From contig DAOTTU010000092.1 of NCBI GenBank assembly GCA_034437655.1, positions 38,646-102,645 of the forward strand: DNA of 64,000 nucleotides, read 5' to 3'. A model generated the notes under the pieces. It was not told the origin of the DNA, searched no databases, and was given only the letters and a program-made list of their open reading frames with translations. Below, one piece after another: positions 25,632-33,987 of the stretch. How positions within the stretch are numbered: position 1 is the first letter of the stretch; each line of letters opens with the position of its first letter. A program made the position numbers and the translations under genes. Origin of the DNA: J027 sp034437655. Its GTDB lineage: Bacteria > Chloroflexota > Anaerolineae > Aggregatilineales > J027.

Positions 25632-26627
25632 TTATTCGTATTCCTCACGGAATATTTGCACGAGACTACGACCTAAAATGTTTAATATCAACGTGATCAT
25701 GAACAGCACAAGCCCAATCGCAAAGAGGCTATTGTATTCAATTGAGTTGTAACTGATGTCGCCACTAGAAATACGTGCAATGTGCCCTGTCATCGTTTCC
25801 GCTGACTCGAAGGGAATAGGTGTGAAGTTCACACCGGACCCCGCTGCAATCGTTACAATCATCGTTTCGCCAACTGCACGCGATACGGAGATGATCATCG
25901 CTGCAATCACACCAGATAATGCTGCTGGCAGTACCACCTTTACAGTGGTTTCTAGCTTGGTAGCACCAAGCCCAAATGACCCGTCTCGCAGCGCACGCGG
26001 TACAGCGTTTAGTGCATCTTCACACATCGATGCCATCAGCGGCAAAACCATAATGCCAACGACGAGCCCTGCAGAAAGCATATTAAATACGGTTGGGATA
26101 GCATATTCGGTAAAAATATCGCGCAGCACTGGCGTCATAAAGCTCAACGCAAAGAACCCGTACACGACCGTCGGAATACCTGCAAGAATTTCAAGAATTG
26201 GCTTCAATGTTCGTCGTACACGTGGTTGAGCATATTCACTGAGGTATATGGCTGCACCGAGCCCAAGTGGAATTGCGACCAACATCGCAAGTGCTGACGT
26301 AATGAGCGTAGAGAGGACCAGTGGTAACACACCAAAGCGCAACCCACCTGGGGTCCATGTGGTCTGTGTAAAAAATTCAGTGATAGAGACATTCGAACAG
26401 CGTTCACCACTACTCAAGTATGATGCTTCAACACACTGTTCACTGGTGAATAGATTCAGCGATTCTCGTCCAAGTACAACCATAATCGCAATGGTCGTGA
26501 AGATCGATACGATTCCACAGAAAAACAGAATACCACCGATAACAGTTTCGCCGGGACGTACTCTTTGTTTGATAGATTCTTTAATGGAAGGTGATACTGT
26601 GCCTTGAAGCACTTCGTTCGTAGCCAT
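25632..26627 (-). CDS. pstC: Phosphate ABC transporter permease PstC
   Basis: 331 residues of normal PstC length. The first membrane helix (~30-52, GGILFFCGIVSIFTTIAIMV) is followed by a short extracytoplasmic loop with two Cys, which could form a disulfide (EQCVEASYLSSGERC). The permease core follows with PLGLGAAIYLSEYAQP, LAGIPTVVYGFFAL and the EAA loop FGLGATKLETTVKVVLP. It pairs with PstA to form the membrane channel. Unlike its partner PstA in this genome it carries no extra domains. It starts 109 bp after pstS across a hairpin. Confidence 0.96.
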   Translation of the reverse strand: MATNEVLQGTVSPSIKESIKQRVRPGETVIGGILFFCGIVSIFTTIAIMVVLGRESLNLFTSEQCVEASYLSSGERCSNVSITEFFTQTTWTPGGLRFGVLPLVLSTLITSALAMLVAIPLGLGAAIYLSEYAQPRVRRTLKPILEILAGIPTVVYGFFALSFMTPVLRDIFTEYAIPTVFNMLSAGLVVGIMVLPLMASMCEDALNAVPRALRDGSFGLGATKLETTVKVVLPAALSGVIAAMIISVSRAVGETMIVTIAAGSGVNFTPIPFESAETMTGHIARISSGDISYNSIEYNSLFAIGLVLFMITLILNILGRSLVQIFREEYE

Positions 26628-26671
26628 TGTTAAAGTCTCTCTAAAAATATATTGCTAGGGGCGCTTCTGAC

Positions 26672-26705
26672 AAAAATCTGGAGAGAGATTGCTCTCCCCC
26701 CAGAT
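26672..26705 (-). terminator. Hairpin with T-run between pstS and pstC (partial terminator)
   Basis: On the minus strand ATCTG..GAGAG pairs with CTCTC CAGAT with a 4-nt G bulge in the left arm, followed directly by TTTTT. It lies 32-65 bp after the pstS stop codon. Such a leaky terminator would raise binding-protein levels above those of the permease genes. Confidence 0.65.
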
Positions 26706-26736
26706 GATTTAAAACTGAATGTTCAACGAGTATTGA

Positions 26737-28098
26737 CTAGCTGGTAGCGATCAGCCACTTGAGCTTAGCCAGGTTCAATGCATCGTTAGAAGCCGGGAAG
26801 TAACCAACTTCACCGATGACATCGTTGACGTTGTTCAGGTAGTAGGCAATGAAGCTAGCAACCTGTGGCTTTTCCTGCATAATTTCAGCAGTGCTGTAGA
26901 TGAACAGCGGGCGAGCCAGCAGGTAGGAGCCGTCTTCAACGCTCTGGGATCTGGGGACAACACCGTCGATTGCAACGATGTTCAGGATGTCAGCGTTTTC
27001 CACGTAGTAAGAATAGCCGAAGTAGCCGATAGCGAACTGGCTGCCGGTGATACCTTCAACCAGGATTTCGTCACGCGAGTTGTTTTCGGAAGCGTTCAGC
27101 AGTGCCTGTGCAGCATCTTCGTCTTCGTCCAGAACAACTTCAACGAAGAAGTCAAAGGTACCGCTAGCTTCGTCGGGGCTGTAGAGCTGGATGGGTTCTT
27201 CTGGCCATTCGCTGTTGATTTCGTTCCAGGTTTCAACTTCGAGGCGAAAGATGGCGATCAGTTCTTCACTGGTCAGTTCGGTCACGAAGTCGTTTTCAGC
27301 GCTAACGGTGACGGCCATACCGTCGCTACCAACGCGGAATTCGATCGGGTCGCGGCCGTTTGCCTGGCAAGCTTCAACTTCGCTTTCACGGATCGTGCGG
27401 GAAGCGTTGCTGACGTCAGTTTCAGCAGATTCGCAGAAGCGTTCAAAACCACCACCGGTACCGACGATGTCAACAGTTGGCACGTTCTGAGCGCCGTCAT
27501 CTTCCCAGCGGCTTGCAATAGCAATGGTCAACGGACCAACGGTGGAGCTACCAGCGGTGATGATGTCACCTTCAACTTCGATCGGGTCGATGTCGGGCAG
27601 TTCGATCGGAGGAATCACAACAGCGTCGATAACGTGAACAACACCGTTGCCAGCTTCGAGGTCAGCAGCGGTAACGTTCGCGCTGTTTACAGTCACTATA
27701 CCCATGTCGTTGCAGACCGTCAGTTCGCCACCCTGGAGGGTCGGAACTTGTTGGCAGCCTTCAGCCAGGTCACCGGAAAGGACGCGGCCTTCAACAACGT
27801 GGTAGGTCAGCAGCGTGGTCAGCAGACCTTCGGGATCAGCAACAACAGCATCGAGCACGAAGGATTCGATTTCACCGAAAGCAGCATCGGTCGGCGCGAA
27901 GACGGTGAATTCAGCATCTTCAGCAGACAGTGCTTCGGCAAGACCTGCACCAACAACTGCATCTTCCAGGACTGTGTGATCTTCGCTTTCAACAACGATA
28001 TCAACAACAGTACCTTCCTGGGCGAAGGCGCCGGGGACGACAGCAACTGCCATCAGCAGCACCAAAGCCAGAACTTTAGTAAAAGTAGACTTACGCAT
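26737..28098 (-). CDS. pstS: Phosphate-binding protein PstS with N-terminal fasciclin (FAS1) domain
   Basis: 453 residues. A signal peptide (residues 1-26, ending AFA) is followed by a FAS1 domain at ~28-165 (FTVFAPTDAAFGEI, LLTYHVVEGRVLSGDL, NGVVHVIDAVVIP) and a phosphate-binding protein domain from ~175 (ITAGSSTVGPLTIAIA, a phosphate-binding loop; VGTGGGFERFC; SNASRTI; SPDEASGTF). FAS1 domains mediate cell-surface adhesion or protein contacts. There is no lipobox Cys after the signal peptide, so the FAS1 part may hold the binding protein at the surface, as inference. A strong AGGAGG site precedes ATG 28098. Its codons look more uniform than those of its neighbours, as expected of an abundant protein. 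Confidence 0.93.
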   Translation of the reverse strand: MRKSTFTKVLALVLLMAVAVVPGAFAQEGTVVDIVVESEDHTVLEDAVVGAGLAEALSAEDAEFTVFAPTDAAFGEIESFVLDAVVADPEGLLTTLLTYHVVEGRVLSGDLAEGCQQVPTLQGGELTVCNDMGIVTVNSANVTAADLEAGNGVVHVIDAVVIPPIELPDIDPIEVEGDIITAGSSTVGPLTIAIASRWEDDGAQNVPTVDIVGTGGGFERFCESAETDVSNASRTIRESEVEACQANGRDPIEFRVGSDGMAVTVSAENDFVTELTSEELIAIFRLEVETWNEINSEWPEEPIQLYSPDEASGTFDFFVEVVLDEDEDAAQALLNASENNSRDEILVEGITGSQFAIGYFGYSYYVENADILNIVAIDGVVPRSQSVEDGSYLLARPLFIYSTAEIMQEKPQVASFIAYYLNNVNDVIGEVGYFPASNDALNLAKLKWLIATS

Positions 28099-28202
28099 AT
28101 GTTTGTTCTTTCCTCCTCAGGAAGAAATGTAAAGATTAACGAGACTGCGACATGTTAACGCGCGGAGATAAAGCCATATGAAATGTAGCTTTAAGTTTTG
28201 GC

Positions 28203-28216
28203 TGTTAAATTGTTAA
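28203..28216 (-). promoter_or_regulatory. Candidate Pho box: direct repeat upstream of pstS
   Basis: On the minus strand TTAACA occurs twice, 8 bp apart, just after the phoR stop codon and about 105 bp before pstS. The repeat resembles the TTAACA-type half sites bound by PhoP/PhoB regulators. Further single copies lie near 28153 and 28135. No matching -10 was assigned. Confidence 0.35.
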
Positions 28217-28222
28217 TCGAAT

Positions 28223-29401
28223 TTAATCAATCGTGTCCTTATAGAGCTTGAAGAAGAAAGTGGTACCCTGGTTTTCTTCGCTTTCTGCCCATATCTCGCC
28301 ACCATGTTTGCGGATGATGTGTTTGGCAATAGCCAGCCCAAGCCCTGCACTGCCATCATTACGAGCACGGTCAACCTGAAAGAACCGTTCAAAAATACGG
28401 GGAAGTTCGTCTTTAGAGATGCCGACACCAGTATCTTTGATTGCAATCGTTACGGTTGAGTCATCCTCTTCAGCGCTGATCGTGATTTTCCCGCCCTGTG
28501 GCGTGTATTTGATCGCGTTATGGGCAATATTGTTGATCACACGTTGAATTTTGCCAGCGTCAATGAGAGCGACAATCGTCTCATCGACATCAATGATAAG
28601 TTCTTGTTCCTTATCTTCGGCAAGCGAGGTAAGTTGTTGCATTCCTTCGCGAATAGGTTCCAGAATAGGGGTTGGTTTTGCGAGGATCGGGAGTTGACCA
28701 GATTCGATGCGATAGAGGTCCTGCATTTCTTGTACCAGTTGGGACATCTGGCCAAGTTGCTGGCGCAAATCGTTCAGTTTGTCACGATACAGGCGGCGAT
28801 ACTTTTTGCTCATGGACTTGTAGAATGTCTCATCGTCAATGGTTTCGGCGACCAGTTGTGCAACTGTGATGGGTGTTTTGAGGTCGTGCGTAAGGAAATA
28901 GACCATATCGCGCCGCGCTCGTTCCGCACGCTTCAGTGCCGTCACGTCGCGCAGGATCATAATATAGTTTTCGCCGTTATTTGTATCAAACCGTTGAATT
29001 CGAACGCTGAGTTTCGTTAGTTCGTCGAATTCGATAAGTTGTTCCGAAAAATCATCATTACCACGAATCACTTCCTGCAACATCTGGTCAATACCAGCAT
29101 GACGTAATGCCGCAATGAGTGTTTCTCCGACCAAATCACCTTCAGTGAATTCGCCCGCTTTGGCGTTTACCATAATAATTTTCTGGGAGGCATCTAAGAG
29201 AATAAGCCCATCATCAATGGCGTTGATGAGGGCCTTTTCGGTTTCACGGGCACGCTGGAATTGCGTACGCAGGGCGTCGACTTCGCGTTGAGCGTTTACT
29301 ACATTTTGTTGACAGGAAAGTCGGTTTTTACGCTCAATATAATATAGGCACCCCATCCCTATTGCAGCGATGATGGCTACGATTGCTATAAAAGTTAGCA
29401 C
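28223..29401 (-). CDS. phoR: Sensor histidine kinase PhoR-like
   Basis: 392 residues. One N-terminal membrane helix (~2-22), a coiled linker (~30-55), a PAS domain (~57-165; LINAIDDGLILLDASQKI), the dimerisation/phosphoacceptor helix with HDLKTPI, and a complete ATP-binding domain (NIAHNAIKYTPQGG, DTGVGISKDELPRIFERF, GSAGLGLAIAK). Like PhoR in other phyla, it has no sizeable extracytoplasmic sensor, so the signal probably comes from the Pst-PhoU complex. GTG 29401 starts 2 bp after phoB, with GAGGAG inside the phoB end, a tightly coupled pair. Its position directly before pstS makes phosphate sensing the natural assignment. Confidence 0.92.
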   Translation of the reverse strand: MLTFIAIVAIIAAIGMGCLYYIERKNRLSCQQNVVNAQREVDALRTQFQRARETEKALINAIDDGLILLDASQKIIMVNAKAGEFTEGDLVGETLIAALRHAGIDQMLQEVIRGNDDFSEQLIEFDELTKLSVRIQRFDTNNGENYIMILRDVTALKRAERARRDMVYFLTHDLKTPITVAQLVAETIDDETFYKSMSKKYRRLYRDKLNDLRQQLGQMSQLVQEMQDLYRIESGQLPILAKPTPILEPIREGMQQLTSLAEDKEQELIIDVDETIVALIDAGKIQRVINNIAHNAIKYTPQGGKITISAEEDDSTVTIAIKDTGVGISKDELPRIFERFFQVDRARNDGSAGLGLAIAKHIIRKHGGEIWAESEENQGTTFFFKLYKDTID

Positions 29402-29403
29402 TA

Positions 29404-30078
29404 CTACTCCTCGAACCGATACCCCACACCACGAACAGTTACGATACGTTTGGGGCTAGACGGGTCTTCCTCAATTTTTTCACGCAACCAACGCACATGC
29501 ACGTCCACCGTTTTGCTCTGGCCACTGTATTCATATCCCCAGACACGTTCCAGGAGCAAGTCACGAGAAAGCACGGCCCCCTTATTGCGCATCAAGGCTG
29601 CCATAAGGTCAAATTCTTTATGCGTCAGCCGGATTTCTTCATCATTGAACGTCGCTTTGCGTGCGATCAAGTCCAGCGTAAGGTCACCAGATTGCAACTT
29701 ATCTGGCGCACTACGTTTTGAGGGCGCACGGCGCAATACAGCACGGACTCGCGCCAGAAATTCGCCCAGGCTGAACGGTTTCACGATATAGTCGTCGGCA
29801 CCCGTTTCAAGACCGATAATCCGATCAACTTCACCATCACGTGCTGTTAGCATCACAATCGGTACATCCGATTCATTCCGCAAGATGCGACATACTGAGA
29901 GCCCATCCAGTGTCGGAATCATCACATCAAGCACAATCAAATCGGGTGTGTGTTCACGGGCCAGCGTCAGCGCTTCGCCCCCTTCTCCTGTTTCAATGAC
30001 TTCATAACCTTCTTTTTCAAGGTTAAAAACTAGTGTTTTACGGAGTGTTACGTCATCCTCAACCAGTAGGATTTTCAT
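29404..30078 (-). CDS. phoB: OmpR/PhoB-family response regulator
   Basis: 224 residues. The receiver domain has the acidic pair in LLVEDDVTLRK, the phosphoacceptor Asp in LIVLDVMIPTLDG, Thr in MLTARD and Lys in VKPFSLGEFLARV. The winged-helix DNA-binding domain follows (LTHKEFDLMAALMRNKG, SRDLLLERVWGY, VDVHVRWLREKIEED). It should be phosphorylated by the adjoining PhoR and activate the Pho regulon. I start at ATG 30078, the normal beginning of the receiver; the frame continues 30 codons upstream with no family similarity and runs through the promoter region. Confidence 0.93.
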   Translation of the reverse strand: MKILLVEDDVTLRKTLVFNLEKEGYEVIETGEGGEALTLAREHTPDLIVLDVMIPTLDGLSVCRILRNESDVPIVMLTARDGEVDRIIGLETGADDYIVKPFSLGEFLARVRAVLRRAPSKRSAPDKLQSGDLTLDLIARKATFNDEEIRLTHKEFDLMAALMRNKGAVLSRDLLLERVWGYEYSGQSKTVDVHVRWLREKIEEDPSSPKRIVTVRGVGYRFEE

Positions 30079-30100
30079 TTTTCTGACAGGCTTCCCTAGA

Positions 30101-30143
30101 TTTACACCGCTGTAAAAGTACCGAATTTTTCTGAGCTTGACAA
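30101..30143 (-). promoter_or_regulatory. phoB promoter with overlapping operator-like palindrome
   Basis: On the minus strand TTGTCA (30143-30138), 17 bp, TACTTT (30120-30115). The palindrome TTTACA/TGTAAA with a 4-bp centre (30101-30116) overlaps the end of the -10 box and the start site, a position where a bound repressor would block initiation. Confidence 0.45.
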
Positions 30144-30151
30144 GCAAGCAT

Positions 30152-30170
30152 CTGTGCAAGTGTAGCACAG
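30152..30170. promoter_or_regulatory. Inverted repeat CTGTGC-n7-GCACAG in the phoB/photolyase divergent region
   Basis: A perfect 6-bp inverted repeat just upstream of the phoB -35 box and between two divergent genes. It could serve either direction as an operator or activator site. Confidence 0.3.
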
Positions 30171-30286
30171 CGTTGTCACCAGGCTAAGGGGACTCTGTGC
30201 AGGTACCTCTGTTGCATTTAAGTCAGCATGGCATTGTAGATATATCTGCTGAAAATCAATTCTGTATGCCATGTGGAGTGCTGCCT

Positions 30287-31789
30287 ATGTCTATCGCCAG
30301 CTTAATTTACCCGCACCAACTTTATCGTCCGCATCCAGTTGTTGCGGCTGATCGTTTACACGTATTCATCGAAGATACGCTGTTCTTTGGTGATCCCAGT
30401 TATCCGGCACGCTTTCACAAACAAAAACTGCTGTTACATCGTGTTTCGATGAAACGCTACATTAACGACATGATGACAGGCTACTCAGTCCTGTATCTTG
30501 AATACGGTGAATTGGATAGCCCAGACGCTGTATTCAAGATATTGGCAGAGCGCGACATTCATGAATTACATGTGGTAGACCCCACGGACTACATGCTAGA
30601 ACGCCGTATTCGTCGTTACGTCAAGCGCTTTGACTATGAACTGGTTTGGTATGAAAGCCCGAACTTTATCAACTCGGTTGGAGAAGTACGTGACTTCTTC
30701 GCAGATAAAAAGAAATATTATCATGCTGACTTTTACGTCGAACAGCGCAAGAAGCTCGGCATTTTAGTGGATAGTGCAGCCGAACCTGTTGGCGGCAAGT
30801 GGAGCTTTGATGCAGATAACCGGGAGAAGTTCAAAAAAGGACAGCAGGACGTGTTGCCAGAACATCCCCCGGCTTACAACAATGACGACTATGTGCAAGC
30901 GGCGCGTGACTACGTTGAAAAACACTTCCCGGATAACCCCGGCACGACGGCACATTTTTTCTATCCTATTGATCGTGACGGTGCTTTGTCATTGCTGCAT
31001 CAATTCTTACAGCAAAAACTCGACCATTTTGGTACCTATCAAGATGCGATTACAACAGTAGACCCTTTTCTATTTCACTCTATGCTGAGTTCATCTATCA
31101 ATATTGGGTTGCTCTCCCCGATAGAAGTCACCGAGGCAGCGCTTGAGTATGCAGCAGAAAACGATGTTCGCCTGGCTTCACTCGAGGGTTTTGTCCGGCA
31201 GCTCATTGGCTGGCGTGAATTTATGCGAGCCGTGTATGTACTGGACGGTGTCACACAGCGCACAACGAACTTTTTCAACCAGAATCGTGACTTAGACGAG
31301 CGCTGGTACCAGGCAGAGACGGGCATTTTGCCAATTGATGATGCTATTGAGAAGGCACGTCGCTACGCCTACGCACATCACATTGAGCGCCTGATGCTAC
31401 TTGGCAATTTTATGGTTCTGTGTGAAATTCACCCTGACGTCGTTTACCGTTGGTTTATGGAAATGTTTATTGATGCTTATGACTGGGTTATGGTGCCGAA
31501 CGTCTATGGCATGAGTCAATATGCTGACGGTGGCTTGATGACGACTAAACCCTATATCAGTTCATCAAATTACGTACGCAAAATGAGTAGTTACAGCAAA
31601 GGGGATTGGATGCCTGTCTGGGATGGGCTCTACTGGCGGTTTATTCATAAACATCGGTCGTTTTTCGAGAGTAATCCTCGCCTGGCGGTGATGACCAGCC
31701 ATCTCAAGCGTATGAGCGATGAAAAGTGGGAAACACATCTGCAAAACGCCAATACATTCCTTGAGACGATACCGCTATGCCAAAAGTGA
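30287..31789 (+). CDS. Cryptochrome/photolyase-like protein of the FeS-BCP (DPRP) family, without cluster cysteines
   Basis: 500 residues. Family features: HKQKLLLHRVSMKRYI near the N-terminus, GGKWSFDADNREK, the FAD-binding helical region with GWREFMRAVY, AYAHHIERLMLLGNF, FIDAYDWVMVPNVYGM and YADGGLMTTKPY. These are hallmarks of prokaryotic (6-4)-type photolyases such as PhrB, which repair UV photoproducts with FAD, an antenna chromophore and a [4Fe-4S] cluster. Here the whole protein holds only two cysteines, one in MVLCEIHP and one at the C-terminal PLCQK, so the four-cysteine cluster cannot form. ATG 30287 has GGAG eight bases upstream; longer in-frame starts lack this. The 3' end is 11 bp from the convergent pyrC stop. 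Confidence 0.88.
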   Translation: MSIASLIYPHQLYRPHPVVAADRLHVFIEDTLFFGDPSYPARFHKQKLLLHRVSMKRYINDMMTGYSVLYLEYGELDSPDAVFKILAERDIHELHVVDPTDYMLERRIRRYVKRFDYELVWYESPNFINSVGEVRDFFADKKKYYHADFYVEQRKKLGILVDSAAEPVGGKWSFDADNREKFKKGQQDVLPEHPPAYNNDDYVQAARDYVEKHFPDNPGTTAHFFYPIDRDGALSLLHQFLQQKLDHFGTYQDAITTVDPFLFHSMLSSSINIGLLSPIEVTEAALEYAAENDVRLASLEGFVRQLIGWREFMRAVYVLDGVTQRTTNFFNQNRDLDERWYQAETGILPIDDAIEKARRYAYAHHIERLMLLGNFMVLCEIHPDVVYRWFMEMFIDAYDWVMVPNVYGMSQYADGGLMTTKPYISSSNYVRKMSSYSKGDWMPVWDGLYWRFIHKHRSFFESNPRLAVMTSHLKRMSDEKWETHLQNANTFLETIPLCQK

Positions 31790-31800
31790 TCATGAGTGCT

Positions 31801-32865
31801 TTACAATATCTGTTGTCCGAAGCCATGTTCTACCAGTATCTGCTCACCGTCAAAAGCCCGTTTTCCACGAATCCATACACCTTGCACACGGCCGCGTGCT
31901 GGCATACCTTCGAAGGGCGTCCACTTGCAATTACCGTGCATGTGCTTGCCCTGAACGGTGAATGTTGCTGTTAAATCAACCTCTGTATATGTTTCTGGCG
32001 GCACACGTAGCCCGAAAGTGTTATGTACAGTCGTTGTCACCATTGGAATGAGTTGCTCGAGCGACAACCGACCTTCGTAAACAGCCTGCAACATTAATGG
32101 CAACGTGGTTTCAAGACCGGGAACACCGTACGGCGGTGCGTCACTGTCTTTTTCAGCGCGGGTGTGTGGTGCATGGTCAGATTCGATTATATCAACCACC
32201 CCGTCAGCGATCGCACGCCATAGCGCAACTTGATCACTTGCGGTTTTCAGGCCGGGTTTCATCCGTCCATAGGCCCCGAGATGTGCGTCGTCAGCTTCTG
32301 TGAGGAAAAGATGATGCGGAGTCACACCTATAGTAACAGGTAGTCCCTCCTCTTTGGCTGCCCGCAGCAGCTTGATTTCAAGTGCAGTACAAATATGGAC
32401 AAAATGCGTTGGCTTACGGTACCTGCGAACAAGCTCCAAAATAGCCAGCACGGTTTCATCTTCAGCATGAACCGCAATCGGTGTTGTCGCCGGCCAGTGT
32501 GCGTACATTGCTTCACGTGTGGATTGATCATCTATCAACAAATTGCCTGTGGTCGCGTTATTATAGATTTTCAGGCCACATACTTTGTCATGTACCTCAG
32601 TGAACGTTGTGCTGTTGTCACTGGCGTCTGCGCCATAGTATAGTCCCCAATCACAGACGGCTTCGCGGCTTATTGCATCGCGTTTGTATCGAAGTGCCTC
32701 GGGTGTGATGGTTGCTGGTTCGGTGTTGGGCATGTCTAGCACCGCCCAATAGCCGCCTGCCAGCGCTGCACGGGTTTCAGTCGCGAAGGTGGCCTTGTGT
32801 GCCCAGTCCATCCCACGCAAATGCACATGTGGATCGACCATACCTTCAAGTCGCACTACACTCAC
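31801..32865 (-). CDS. pyrC: Dihydroorotase
   Basis: 354 residues of the amidohydrolase superfamily. It closes N-carbamoyl-aspartate to dihydroorotate, step three of pyrimidine synthesis. The first metal motif is DPHVHLR; the Lys of GLKIYNN is the probable carbamylated metal bridge; later metal His lie in VHAEDE and HFVHI, and the catalytic Asp in IIESDHAPHTRAEKD. This matches the type found in CAD and class I/III enzymes, though the protein is shorter than class I enzymes. GTG 32865 overlaps the pyrB stop by 4 bp (GTGA), with AAGGAAG in the pyrB end; the two genes are coupled. Confidence 0.93.
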   Translation of the reverse strand: MSVVRLEGMVDPHVHLRGMDWAHKATFATETRAALAGGYWAVLDMPNTEPATITPEALRYKRDAISREAVCDWGLYYGADASDNSTTFTEVHDKVCGLKIYNNATTGNLLIDDQSTREAMYAHWPATTPIAVHAEDETVLAILELVRRYRKPTHFVHICTALEIKLLRAAKEEGLPVTIGVTPHHLFLTEADDAHLGAYGRMKPGLKTASDQVALWRAIADGVVDIIESDHAPHTRAEKDSDAPPYGVPGLETTLPLMLQAVYEGRLSLEQLIPMVTTTVHNTFGLRVPPETYTEVDLTATFTVQGKHMHGNCKWTPFEGMPARGRVQGVWIRGKRAFDGEQILVEHGFGQQIL

Positions 32866-33926
32866 ACATAACTTCCTTTCAACACCTTCGCCAGGAGTGC
32901 CATACGCACAAACATGCCGTTTTCCATCTGCTTGAAGTAGACCGAGCGCGGATCCTGGTCAAGTTGGTCGTGGTTATCGGGCGTACCCATTTCGTGCTTG
33001 CGCGGCAGTGGATGCATCAAAATGGCGTCTGGTTTGGCTTGTTGAAGCGTTTCTGGAACCATGATGAAGCTGTTTTTGATAGCAGCATAGTCCGCTTCAT
33101 TGTCAAAGCGCTCTTCTTGAATTCGTGTCCAGTAGATGACATCCGTCGTCTCGATCACATCAAACAGGTCGTTAGTCTGCTGAACTGTAATGCCATTCGA
33201 CTGCATAAACGCGATGATTTCAGGCGGCATTTGCAATGATTCAGGCGCAACCAGGGTGACTGTGGCATCAGATGCTTCATAGCGTGTGATGAGCTTGGCG
33301 AGGGAATGCACAGTGCGTCCGTGCTTCAAGTCACCGACCATTGTGATATGCAGCCCGTCAACACGCTTTTTCAGATCATAAATGGTGAAAATATCCAGTA
33401 AGGCCTGGGTCGGGTGTTCGCCAATGCCGTCACCGCCACTGATGATGACGGTCGGATTGTCAATTTGCTGGTTCAACATGTCGAGGTAATAAGCGGCCTC
33501 ATAAGACGCGCCGATGTTGGGGTGCCGTAACGCGATGACATCAGCATAACAGGCGGCTGCGCGGACGGTATCTGCTAAATTTTCACCCTTATAGACAGAC
33601 GAGAACTGCACACCGTTACTGGCTCCGATGACTTCCCCACCGAGCCGACGCATGGCAGCCTGGAAGGACATATCGGTACGGGTACTTGCTTCAAAAAACA
33701 ACGTGGCCATCACTTTACCGGTAGTGACTTCAAGCAAGCCCCGGTCGTTTTGTTTAACGCGCTTACGCAATGACACCGTTGCATCAAAGAGGGTTTGCAG
33801 GTCGCGGCGCTGGAATTGATCAACGGTGATAATGTGTTTACCGACAAAGTTACCATCAATTGCTGGGGGCGTGTATTTTTCGAAATACTGTAGCGAGTGC
33901 CGAATATCGCGCTGTTGTTCTGCCAT
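32862..33926 (-). CDS. pyrB: Aspartate carbamoyltransferase catalytic subunit
   Basis: 354 residues, somewhat longer than the usual ~310 because of a ~30-residue N-terminal extension. It condenses carbamoyl phosphate with aspartate. The carbamoyl-phosphate loop is FFEASTRTDMSF, where the final Arg of E. coli STRTR is Asp. The mobile loop SSVYKGENLADTVR supplies the Ser and Lys from the neighbouring subunit. The aspartate end has HPLPRKHEMGTP and VYFKQMENGMFVRMALL. No pyrI regulatory gene is present. GAGGTG lies seven bases before ATG 33926. A leader hairpin with a T-run precedes the gene and may attenuate transcription of pyrBC. Confidence 0.95.
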   Translation of the reverse strand: MAEQQRDIRHSLQYFEKYTPPAIDGNFVGKHIITVDQFQRRDLQTLFDATVSLRKRVKQNDRGLLEVTTGKVMATLFFEASTRTDMSFQAAMRRLGGEVIGASNGVQFSSVYKGENLADTVRAAACYADVIALRHPNIGASYEAAYYLDMLNQQIDNPTVIISGGDGIGEHPTQALLDIFTIYDLKKRVDGLHITMVGDLKHGRTVHSLAKLITRYEASDATVTLVAPESLQMPPEIIAFMQSNGITVQQTNDLFDVIETTDVIYWTRIQEERFDNEADYAAIKNSFIMVPETLQQAKPDAILMHPLPRKHEMGTPDNHDQLDQDPRSVYFKQMENGMFVRMALLAKVLKGSYV

Positions 33927-33961
33927 AACTGTTCACCTCATCTGGTTATGTTTCAGGCTGC

Positions 33962-33987
33962 AAAAAAACCACTCGTTGCTCTGGTGG
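33962..33987 (-). promoter_or_regulatory. Leader hairpin with T7 run upstream of pyrB (possible attenuator)
   Basis: On the minus strand CCAC/GTGG (33987-33969) is followed immediately by seven T's, 36 bp before the pyrB start. A -10-like TACAAT at 34059-34054 would place the start site about 60 bp upstream, so the hairpin would lie in the leader. The stem is only four pairs, so the call is weak; it might instead end the SDR transcript. Confidence 0.35.
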
